Below, piece by piece: positions 53,889-64,000 of a stretch of 64,000 nt of DNA; within the stretch, counting starts at the first letter, position 1, and each line of letters begins with the position of its first letter. The DNA is taken from positions 11,363,501 through 11,427,500 of the forward strand of contig CM028926.1 in assembly GCA_016801845.1 (NCBI GenBank). Direction: 5' to 3'. Under the pieces are notes generated by a model. The model saw nothing but the letters and a program-made list of their open reading frames with translations. It did no database searches and had not been told where the DNA came from. This DNA is from Polydactylus sextarius (lineage: Eukaryota > Chordata > Actinopteri > Polynemidae). Made by a program: the position numbers and the translations under genes.

Positions 53889-54048
53889 CATGTTGAGATG
53901 AACATGGTTATCATGTCGTCTCTGTCACTTCAGTTCAGTTACAGAACGTTGATGTTAGTGTGTTGTTGTTTGTTAAGTGAGTAAACAGCTGATTGGTCTG
54001 TGACTCAGGTCTGTTCTGTGTCTTTATTAGAGTGTGTGTTGTTTGTTT

Positions 54049-54090
<42 letters not shown>

Positions 54091-54949
54091 GTGTGTATCA
54101 GTGTCAGGGTTGTGTGTTTTACTGCAATGATGATGTCATCAACACGTTACACTCCAGTGTGTCTCTTACTTCGTTTCGTCTCAGTAACAACTTCGTTTCA
54201 GATGTTTAAAACCAAAAGCTTTGAAGTTTCTCTGTTAGCGCTAAGCTAACGTTAGCCTCCTGATGCTCCACTGTCTCCTCCGTCCACGGCCATGTTTAAA
54301 CACTTGGTCATGTGACCAACATGAGGCTTGTCATTGGTTGTCCTCTTGTTTAACGTGACGTTAGGAGCAGAGTTGTGGTGGTTTTCTACAAACAGGTTTT
54401 AGTGTTACAGACCAGGTTGTTTACTGGTCGTGGGTCTAGTTTATTGTTGCTGCATTGCAGTTAGTGACCTGCTGAGTCGACTGTTTCTGATGTCCACATA
54501 TTATCATCTGGTAGCGACCACCAGCGTTAACACCTCAACATGTGATGAACCGTCATCACTGTCCTGTCCTCTACCTGTCGTGACTGATGGATCAGTGGTG
54601 GTGATCAGAGTTTGACCTCCATGACGTCACGATAGTTCACTTTCCTCTGTTGGAGGAAAATGGAGCAATGAGAATATACGTCTACGACTCAGCCTGTACG
54701 TTACAGTCTAGTCTGTTACTTTAAGTCAGTGGCAATGTTGACGCCTCTCTGCTGTGGATCCGTGTGTGTTTGTCTGGAGCTTTGAGAAACCAGCTGATCC
54801 ATGTGATGTTTATTGACGTGACTCAGTGATGTGATGTGACTAAACCTTCCCATGTTCATGTTCACATTAATGTTGTAAATGTTGTGACGTCGTCTGTTCC
54901 TGTCTCAGTCAGAGCAGCTTGTCTCTACTATTACCTGTTATGTTACTGT

Positions 54950-57676
54950 CTTGTTGCATCACGTTACTGTCACGTTAGTTACCGTCACATTACTGTCACG
55001 TTAGTGTCACATTACCGCCACGTTAGTTACCGTTACGTTAGTGTCACATTACCGCCACGTTAGTTACCGTCACGTTAGTTACCGTCACGTTAGTGTCACA
55101 TTACCGCCACGTTAGTTACCGTCACGTTAGTGTCACATTACCGCCACGTTGGTTACCATCACGTTAGTTACCGCCACATTACCGTCATGTTACCACCACG
55201 TTAGTTACCGCCATGTTACTGTCATGTTACCACCACGTTAGTTACCATCACGTTAGTTACCGTCATGTTACTGTCATGTTACCGTCACGTTAGTGTCACA
55301 TTACTGCCACGTTAGTTACCCTCACGTTAGTTACCTTCATGTTACCGTCACGTTAGTTACCTTCATGTTACCGTCACGTTAGTTACCGCCGTGTTACTGT
55401 CATGTTACCGTCACGTTACTTACCACCACGTTAGTTACCGCCATGTTACTGTCATGTTACCGTCACATTACTTACCACCACGTTAGTTACCGCCATGTTA
55501 CTGTCATGTTACCGTCATGTTAGTTACCTTACTTACCACCACGTTAGTTACCACCACGTTAGTTACCGCCGTGTTACTGTCATGTTACCGTCACATTACT
55601 TACCACCACGTTAGTTACCGCCATGTTACTGTCATGTTACCGTCATGTTAGTTACCTTCATGTTACCGTCACGTTAGTTACCGCCACGTTAGTTACCTTC
55701 ATGTTACCGCCACATTAGTTACCTTCATGTTACCGTCACGTTAGTTACCGCCATGTTACTGTCATGTTACCGTTGTGTTACCGTCACGTTACCGTCATGT
55801 TACCGTCATATTACCATCATGTTACCGTCACGTTAGTTACCGTCATGTTACCGTCATGTTACCATCATGTTACCGTCATGTTAGTTACCGTCATGTTACC
55901 ATCATGTTAGTTACCGCCATGTTACCGTCATGTTACCACCAGGTTAGTTACCTTCATGTTACCCGTCACGTTACATTTACCACCATGTTACCGCCGTGTT
56001 ACCGTCATGTTACCATCATGTTACCGTCACGTTAGTTACCGCCATGTTACCGTCATGTTACCACCAGGTTAGTTACCGCCATGTTACTGTCATGTTACCG
56101 TCACGTTAGTTACCTTCATGTTACCGTCACGTTAGTTACCTTCATGTTACCGTCACGTTAGTTACCTTCATGTTACCGTCACGTTAGTTACCTTCATGTT
56201 ACCGTCACGTTAGTTACCTTCATGTTACCGTCACGTTAGTTACCGTCATGTTACCGTCACGTTACCGTCACGTTAGTTACCGCCATGTTACTGTCATGTT
56301 ACCGTCACGTTACCATCATGTTACCATCACGTTAGTTACCGTCATGTTACCGTTATGTTACTGAGACGTTACCGTCATGTTACTGTCACGTTACCATCAC
56401 GTTAGTTACTATCACGTTACTTTTATGTTACCGTCACGTTAGTTACCGTCACGTTACCGTCACGTTACCGTCATGTTAGTTACTGTCACATTACCATTAT
56501 GTTACCGCCATGTTACTGTCACATTACTGTCATGTTACCGTCACGTTACTGTCACGTTACCGTCGCATTAGTTAGTGTCACGTTAGTTACTGTCACATTA
56601 CCGTTATGTTACCGTCACATTACCGTTATGTTACCGTCACGTTACCGTTACGTTAGTTACTGTCACGTTACCGTTAGTTACCGCCATGTTACCGTCACGT
56701 TAGTTACCGTCACATTAGTTACCGCCATGTTACTGTCACGTTAGTTACTGTCACCTTACCGTTATGTTACTGTCACGTTAGTTACTGTCACGTTACCGTT
56801 ATGTTACTGTCATGTTAGTTACTGTCACGTTAGTTACCGTTATGTTACCGTTATGTTACTGTCACGTTAGTTACTGTCACGTTACCGTTATGTTACTGTC
56901 ACGTTAGTTACTGTCACGTTAGTTACCGTTATTTTACCGTCACGTTAGTTACTGTCACGTTAGTTACCACCATGTTACCGTTACGTTAGTTACCGTCACG
57001 TTAGTTACCGTCACGTTAGTTACCGCCATGTTACTGTCACGTTACCGTTATGTTACTGTCACGTTATTTACTGTCACGTTATCGTTATGTTACCGTCACG
57101 TTATGTTACCGTCACGTTATGTTACCGTCACGTTAGTTGCTGTCACGTTAGTTACCGCCATGTTACTGTCATGTTAGTTACTGTCACGTTATCGTTATGT
57201 TACCGTCACGTTAGTTATTGTCACGTTAGTTACTGTCACGTTAGTTACTGTCACATTATCGTTATGTTACCGTCACGTTAGTTATTGTCACGTTAGTTAC
57301 CGCCATGTTACTGTCACGTTATGTCACGTTACCGTCATGTTACCGTCATGTTAGTTACTGTCACGTTATGTCACGTTACCGTCATGTTAGTTACTGTCAC
57401 GTTATGTCACGTTACCGTCATGTTACCGTCATGTTAGTTACTGTCACGTTATGTCATGTTACCGTCATGTTACCGTCACGTTACCGTCATGTTACCGTCA
57501 CGTTACCGTCATGTTACTGTCACGTTACCGTCACGTTACCGTCATGTTACCGTCATGTTACCGTCATGTTACCGTCATGTTACCGTCACGTTACCGTCAC
57601 GTTACCGTCACGTTACCGTCACGTTACCGTCACGTTACCGTCATGTTACCGTCATGTTACCGTCATGTTACTGTCA
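54950..57676. repeat. 2.7-kb minisatellite of GTTACCGTCAC / GTTAGTTACCGTCAC
   Basis: About 200 units of 11 or 15 bases in gdpd intron 1. Unit types (CAC versus CAT ends, with or without the extra GTTA) are intermixed at first, and become a nearly pure 11-bp CGTTACCGTCA/TGTTACCGTCA array at 57,460-57,670. Short frames rich in Tyr-Arg-His-Val are artefacts of the 11-bp unit. Confidence 0.96.
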
Positions 57677-57679
57677 TTA

Positions 57680-60237
57680 TAAATGATACATAATATAAAA
57701 GGTATAAATGATATAAACTTGAGGTCAGGTCTTGGTCCAGTCACCGTCGTCTTCTTGTCTTCAGGTTTTCAGCGGTGTTGGTCTTCACATGGAGGTCAGA
57801 GGTCACAGAGCAGCAGGAGCTGATGACTGATCAGTGATTGAAGAGCAGGTACCAGGACATTCATTTTATTATATTCATATTAATCATCATCTCATGAGCT
57901 TACATCATAGAAATAAGACAAGTCAAACTACCTCTGACTGGACTGTTAATCAGGATCTGATCAGTCAGTAACGATACTAATTATTAACTAATTAACATGT
58001 AAACAGGTCATCAGTCAGTGGTTAGTGTGACTAGTTTACTGGTTTGTGTTTGATGAACATCAGTGTAGATTTCAGTCATGTATGTAAACATTAGGATGTG
58101 AAGCAGCCGTCCTCAGCTCACTGTGTCTGTAAAGACCCAGAGATGAAGGTTGATGATAAAGTCCTGGCCTGAGTCCAGAGACAGAGGCAGCAGTGACAGA
58201 TGGACGTGGAGAGATGGAGGACAGAGGACGGAGGGAAAACTGAGGTGAAGACGGTTCAGAGACAGTGAGGGAGGAGAAACAGAAGGAGACACAGTCTCTA
58301 CTATCTGATTCACCTGTTTTATTTTTATTGTCCTCTACTTCTCCTTCCTTCTTCCTCCTCCGTCTGTTCTATCTTCGTCCATGGACGGCAGGAGTCTGGA
58401 GACTTTCTCAGCCTAAATCTGAAGAAAGAAATGTTGTGTCCTTTTACCTCAGGAGCTCAGAGTAAAGTGTGTTGCTGCTCTTTGTCTTGTTCATGTCACC
58501 ACCTGTCAAACATCTGACCCACTTGGTTCAGAGCAGAGCGAAGTGGTTCAGCTAATGACGACTGACCACGGTGTCTAATGGATCACATGTCAACTTTACA
58601 ACATGTGACAGCTTTGAAACATGTTCAGGAAGAAAACAACAGGAAGCTGGAACCAGTTAATTATGTTTTTATTTGACTAAAACGGCTGTTTAAGTCCATA
58701 ACTTCTGATGTTTAGAGAAGCTACCGTCATCATCATCATCGTCACGTCTTGGTTTTCTTCACTTAAAGAGCAGAGACACATGAATATCTTGTTCACAAAC
58801 TCTTCATGTTCCACTTGTTCATCGTCTAAAACATTTAAAATACGAGAAAATTCATGTTGTGAACTCTCCAACACGGTGGGAACAAACTGACACGTGTCTG
58901 ATGATCAGTGAGCTCTGAGTTCAGCAGCACAACGTTTTGTTATGTTATATTATGTTTTGTTGCAGTTTCCCGATTGAACAACATGTTTAGTTCCAACGTC
59001 TTTGGAGGTCGTTTTCTGCGGTTTGGTCAGCGCATTCAAGGAGTTGACCAATCAGAGCCAACGTGTGTATTTAAAGAGACAGTACATCATGTCTTCTTGA
59101 CAAGTGGTTTACTAATGAGGTCAGAGTAGTTTCTCTGGGTCTCAGTGGAGGATGTGATCTCATGTTCATAGGTTCAGGTTATTTAAGCATCATGTAGATC
59201 AGACGAGTCATTTCCTGTCACACATGAGATGAATGTGTTTTAGTGTGTATCACATCTCCTCCAGCAGCTTCACATTGTTATCCACAGGAGAGTTCAGCTG
59301 AACACCAACCCTCATGTGCCTCTTCATATGTAGACGCTTGTTTTTATTCCAGTGACGTCTGGAGATAATGTGTCTGTCTTCTATTTCTCCATCTGGTTTC
59401 CTCTCGTTTACTCCACCTCTCTCTGTCTCTGCATCAGTAATAAAGTGATGTGATGTCACCGTTACCATGGCAGCTGTGTGATGACTGGGCTGCTCGTCTG
59501 GTGTCATGAACATTCAGTGAACGTTGAATGTACAGGATGAAACAGGACACGGTTGATTTAAAGACACAACTTTAGAGCAGAGACAAACACACGGATTATA
59601 ATTAAACCAGAACAGAACAGAGATGATGAGGATGTGAAGCTTTGTGATGGTTTATATATCATATAAATGATACCTGACACAAGAAATACAAATAAACAAA
59701 TAAATAGATAAAGATCAATAAACTCAACAGTCACTGTCCTGGTCCTATGCTCTGTGGATGTCAGAGGAGTGAGAGTGTCAGTAGTTTGATCAAACTGCTT
59801 TAAAACAAATAGAATTGTTTACTGACTTTACATGTTCAGATACTTACACTATTGATTATGTGACCAGACCAGCATCAGTGTTTCTAACGTGTCAACGTCC
59901 TCCAACCAGCAGAGTGTTTATGTAACGTATTTATGAAGCTTGAGCTGGTCCTGGCTCGAGTAGATTGAGGCCACAGATCTGGATCACCAGGAGGAGAAGT
60001 GTGTGAAGGAGGACTCAGACACACTGGTGCTGTTGGTGCTTGTACCTGTTAAATAAATATCATGTGACTTTAGTGGAACAGGTCAGTTACAGTTAATACA
60101 TCAGTTACATTTCTATTTTTACTGCGTCTGAGGAAACAACGTTGTCTGTGATTGATTAACTACCCTGTTCTCTCTCCCACCTGTTCTGTTAACGTGTGTG
60201 TGTTGGTGTATTCAACAGTCAGAAATAAGCCGGACTG

Positions 60238-60279
<42 letters not shown>

Positions 60280-60386
60280 CTCATGTTCATGTTCTATCAG
60301 AATCAGGTCACTGCATATTTTTGTGACTATCTGTATCTTCTGGGTTAGTTTAAACAGGACAGGAGTAAAACCAGGACTCAACTGCT

Positions 60387-60417
<31 letters not shown>

Positions 60418-60470
60418 CTCTCTTGCTCTGTAAATATATTTAAGATTAATCCAAACTTTCTTGTCTCTCT
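57680..60470 (+). other. Remainder of gdpd intron 1
   Basis: Mostly AT-rich sequence without coding signal, with (CA)n tracts at 60,239-60,278 and 60,388-60,412. No further gene was recognised. Confidence 0.4.
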
Positions 60471-60565
60471 CTCCAGGTGAAGGAGGTCGAGTCCTGCCTT
60501 ATTTCCCTCCGTCCTCTCTGTGTCCTGTTTCTTCCTCCTCCTCCTCCCCTGTCTCTGTGTCTGTG

Positions 60566-63500
60566 ATGCTGGGCTGTGGGTGAGTGTTTGCCCGTGACCA
60601 GACTGAAGCTGGGGAAGTTAAAGGTGGTGCGGCGGCAGCTGCTGCAAAGGTAAAGAAACGCCAGCTGACTGATGACGTAACACTTTTGTTATTATGACGT
60701 ATGACCTCGTGTGGACGTCTGTTATATCAGTTATTTCCACGTCGATTCCTTTAAATACCTGTAAATAAAATAGAAAGTTTCCATGTGATGTGACTGAGTG
60801 GATGTGATCTGCTGCAGGTATGAACACCAGCCGTTTGTCTCCTGTCTGGCTGGTCTCTATGGTTGCCAATGGAGACGATACCAGAGAGCACGAGCACAAC
60901 CAGGAGAGTGCTGCTGCAGCAAGGTACACACACACACACACACACACTCTCCATCTCTAAGCAGTGTTTTCAGCTGGTTAGTTTGCTGATTGTGCAGAGG
61001 ATTGATTACCCTGTGTCCAGTCTGCTGACTCCACTGTTCACTGAAATATATCAGCACATTTATACTCAAAATGTACTATAGGTTCATTAAAAATACTACA
61101 TTTATGTGTACACACGGGTCTATTTTCTAAATATATTTAATCAAAATGTTGATCACTAGTTCATCTGTGTGTGTGTGTGTGTTTTAGGTGGAGTGTGGCA
61201 GTTTTGGCCTCCTGATCCTCACCTTCTTCCTCAGTTTTGTGTTTCTTTATTTCTGGAGTGAAGCTCAGAACGACTACAACGACTTTGACTGGTGAGTCAC
61301 ACACACACACACACACACACACACCTCGTCTGTATGATGCAGTGAGAGGTGAAGTGATCCTCGTCAACGTGTCTCTGTGCCTCCAGGTTTAACTTTGGGA
61401 CTCTGGGGTTCTGGTTCCCGTGGTCTCTGGTGCTGCTGGTTGTTGCTGCCGCTCTCTTCACATACATCGCTCTGCTGCTGGTACCAGCTCATCCTGGTCA
61501 CACCCTCTAACACATGAGCATAGACCTCATCAGACCTCATCATGTCACTTAGTTGGTGTTAAATGTTTCATGTTCATGTTGAGTGAATCGTTACATTAAC
61601 TGAATGATGGAAAATAATCAGTATCTGAAAATGAATCACTGAATAATAATGTTTGGGACAGAAGTAGATCATTATATAAACTACAGTGATACTGGACACA
61701 GATGACACATGAGGAGATTATAATGAAGGTGTTTTATCAGTTATCTGAGTAAAAACATTAACGTTCAGCTTCATCTAAACATTGTTCAGGTGCTGGCTGT
61801 TTGTTTGTTGACTGAGGGTCAGAGACTTTATCTTCACTGGAGCCACAAGGTACACACACACACACACACACACACACAGTGACAGTAGTCCGTACCTCTG
61901 TGTCGTCCTGTAAACGTGTGTTTGTGTTTGTTTCAGACGGGCATCGTGGTGACTCTGGTGTTCTCCGTCACAGCCACCGCCATCTTGTCTGACCTCTGGA
62001 GTAAAGAATGGAAAACTCTGCTCCTGTCGCTGCAGGTGATTCACCACCGACACAGAACAACCAGTGACTCTGTTTAACACTTTACAGAACATGACTGTAA
62101 CGTTTCATCGTCCTCTCCAGGTGACCGCTCCGTTCCTCCACGTGGCTGCCGTCTCATTAATGGCCGTCCTCTCGTGGCCGATAGCACTGCACTTTTTCCG
62201 CATGAACAAGAGAAGTGAGTTACCACGCTTATTGGGTCTGGTTGTTGTTACATCTCATCATTCATTGTTTATTTCTGAAGAGAGATCAGGCGATAACATG
62301 TATGTCTTTTATTTTTAGACTCATTATTCTCACCAGCCTGTCGAGTCAACACCTTTATTTAATACTGACTTATCCAGTGAATGAACATCCACGTTAAAGT
62401 GATGTTTGAGACTTAGGACCTGGTTTCATCAGCACATTATCAAGGTTCAGACTCAGACCGTCTCGGCTGCTCCTGTCTTCACTAATCCATCTGCTCTCAG
62501 TGATGTGTGTGGATGGGTTATAGACGAGTCATGTGACCTGGTCTCTGTCTACTTCACCTGAACACAACGTCCACGTCTCGTCGTCCTGAACGCTGCTCTG
62601 GTTTTACATTACGTCTCTCTCCGCTGGATGGTTGTTACTCCTCCGTTAGTCTCCATGGGTACTGTCCCTTGTTGCCATGGTGATTCAGCTGGTTAAAAGA
62701 TGCTGAGTCATGTTGAGGTCCTCTGGTCAGAACAGAGGATGTAACGTAACGTCTTCCTCTTCTCTACTGTGATGAGATGAACGCCAGCTGTTTTTGTTTT
62801 GGTCAAACCGTGTTCACGTCCATATAAACTTTACTCTGAGACAAGAACTGACCAGTGACGTTAAAACTTGACATGTAATGTTGTGTTTCTAGTTCCATGT
62901 TGGTCTGTTGACTGACCAGACGTCTGTCATCAGTCTGGTCTCCATGTGTCTGTCACCACATTGACCCTGTCAGGAAATGATTATTCTGCTTCAGCTCCAG
63001 TTCTCACATCAACACATTTAGAGGAGCTAACGTGTGTGACAGTTGATTATAAACCACGAGGCTGGTGATTTCATTTGAAGTTATGTTTTTATTAAAGTTG
63101 AACTGGGGTTAATGGAATGACTAGACATGCTGGTGTGGGTGTTGTTAGCGTAGCGTTAGCATCTTTCATTCATCCTAAATGTGATGTAATAAACCTCTGG
63201 TTGTGTATTTGACGCAGTGTGTCGTGTCTCTCAGTACGTCAGGTGGCCGTGTTGGGACTCTACCTGTCCGTGCTCTTCTCTCTCTACCTGGTTCCTCTGG
63301 GGATGTACTCACCCTGTATTAAAGAAGCTGCAACACTGGGACCAGCTCCCAAACTCATCGGACACAGAGGAGCTCCGATGGTACGAACGTCTCCGCTCTG
63401 TTGGTGACGTCTACCTCACCGGTCACTGGTCTCATGGAGACACATGTAGACACATGAACATGTGACTCCGTCTGACATCATTAATGTCTGTGATTGCAGC

Positions 63501-64000
63501 TGGCTCCAGAAAATACTGTGATGTCATTTGAGAAAGCGGTAGAGGTCGGAGGAGAAGGACTGGAGACGGACGTCACCATCAGGTACTTCCTGTTTACAAC
63601 TGACTGGTCCTGTATCTGGGAATAAAACAACTACACACACGGTCACACTAGTCTGAACCATGTCGCTGTAGATTTCTGTTGCTGCGTGTGGATCATTAAA
63701 TCCACCTACACAAGGAAACAGTTTGTAAAGTACATAAACAGATTTAAATTTCATACACTGATACATCCACTTTAGTTTAATTTCACTTTTTCTCTTCTAA
63801 AGACCTGAAACATGTTTCCTGTTTCTCATTAAATAACAAACAACCTGACGTCAGATAACAGCAGTGTAACAACAGCGACCAGTGATCAAATCATCAGCAG
63901 TTTCAGTTACTGAGCAGCAGCCACCAGTGAACTGTGTGTGTGTGTAACATGGTGATGGTGGCGTGCTGCCTCCAGCACTAAGGTGATTACTGACATGCTA
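60566..64000 (+). CDS. gdpd4: Glycerophosphodiester phosphodiesterase domain membrane protein (Gdpd4/5 family), 3' partial
   Basis: Multi-pass membrane enzyme with a GDPD ectodomain; the related GDE2 (GDPD5) cleaves GPI anchors or glycerophosphodiesters. Exons seen: 60566-60579 (possible start MLGCG), 60818-60923, 61188-61291, 61387-61480, 61790-61849, 61937-62035, 62121-62214, 63235-63380 and 63500-63582, continuing beyond the window. Phases agree throughout. The N-terminal cytosolic piece YEHQPFVSCLAGLYGC is followed by about six hydrophobic segments (LLILTFFLSFVFLYFW, then WSLVLLVVAAALF, and others). The catalytic domain begins with GHRGAPM, then APENT and GLETDVTI, the canonical HRGA, E-N and E-x-D residues of the fold. 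The symbol rests on position next to pak1, where mammals have GDPD4; sequence alone would also allow gdpd5. The first exon is uncertain: an alternative exon ends KVVRRQLLQR at about 60,652 (see findings). Confidence 0.8.

Overview
The window is vertebrate nuclear DNA, almost certainly from a ray-finned (teleost, probably percomorph-type) fish. The genes have many small phase-matched exons, compact introns, CpG-rich first exons and no operons. Dinucleotide (CA/GT)n tracts are extremely dense, as is typical of many fish genomes. I could not fix a species.

Five conserved protein genes can be read exon by exon, in an order I recall as collinear with the human 11q13.5-q14.1 block RSF1-CLNS1A-AQP11-PAK1-GDPD4, including relative strands. 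They are rsf1 (+; 1-7,984; first exon cut by the window start), clns1a (+; 13,368-17,127), aqp11 (-; 19,191-21,249), pak1 (+; coding 36,328-47,179, with a likely non-coding first exon near 25,600) and a six-membrane-segment GDPD-family gene, by synteny gdpd4 (+; likely first exon near 51,700, coding from about 60,566, running off the right edge). A lineage-specific gene sits among them: an intronless four-Ig-domain membrane receptor-like gene at 22,411-23,724 (-). A 5'-truncated, frameshifted and nearly identical copy lies at 11,735-12,775 in inverted orientation. The two copies bracket clns1a and aqp11.

Region by region: 1-8,000 holds the rsf1 exons; 8,000-11,500 its 3' region, with a 15-bp minisatellite and AT-rich spacer; 11,500-12,800 a retroposon tail and the Ig pseudogene; 13,000-21,500 the convergent clns1a/aqp11 pair, separated by a long-armed foldback element; 21,500-25,300 the Ig gene and spacer; 25,300-36,300 the pak1 promoter and large first intron, filled with satellites; 36,300-49,200 the pak1 exons and 3' UTR, with nearly every intron containing its own minisatellite; 49,200-51,300 spacer; 51,300-64,000 the gdpd gene, with a 2.7-kb minisatellite and a second foldback copy in its first intron.

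The conserved genes are not one pathway. Rsf1 is a chromatin-remodelling subunit, pICln an Sm-protein chaperone, Aqp11 an intracellular-membrane aquaporin, Pak1 a Rac/Cdc42 effector kinase and Gdpd4 a membrane phosphodiesterase. They are linked by ancient synteny. I found no prokaryote-type system, CRISPR array, rRNA or convincing tRNA. The unusual material is repeat biology: (CA)n/(GT)n tracts placed against splice sites, repeats that duplicate a splice acceptor, palindromic minisatellites, and the young inverted Ig duplication.
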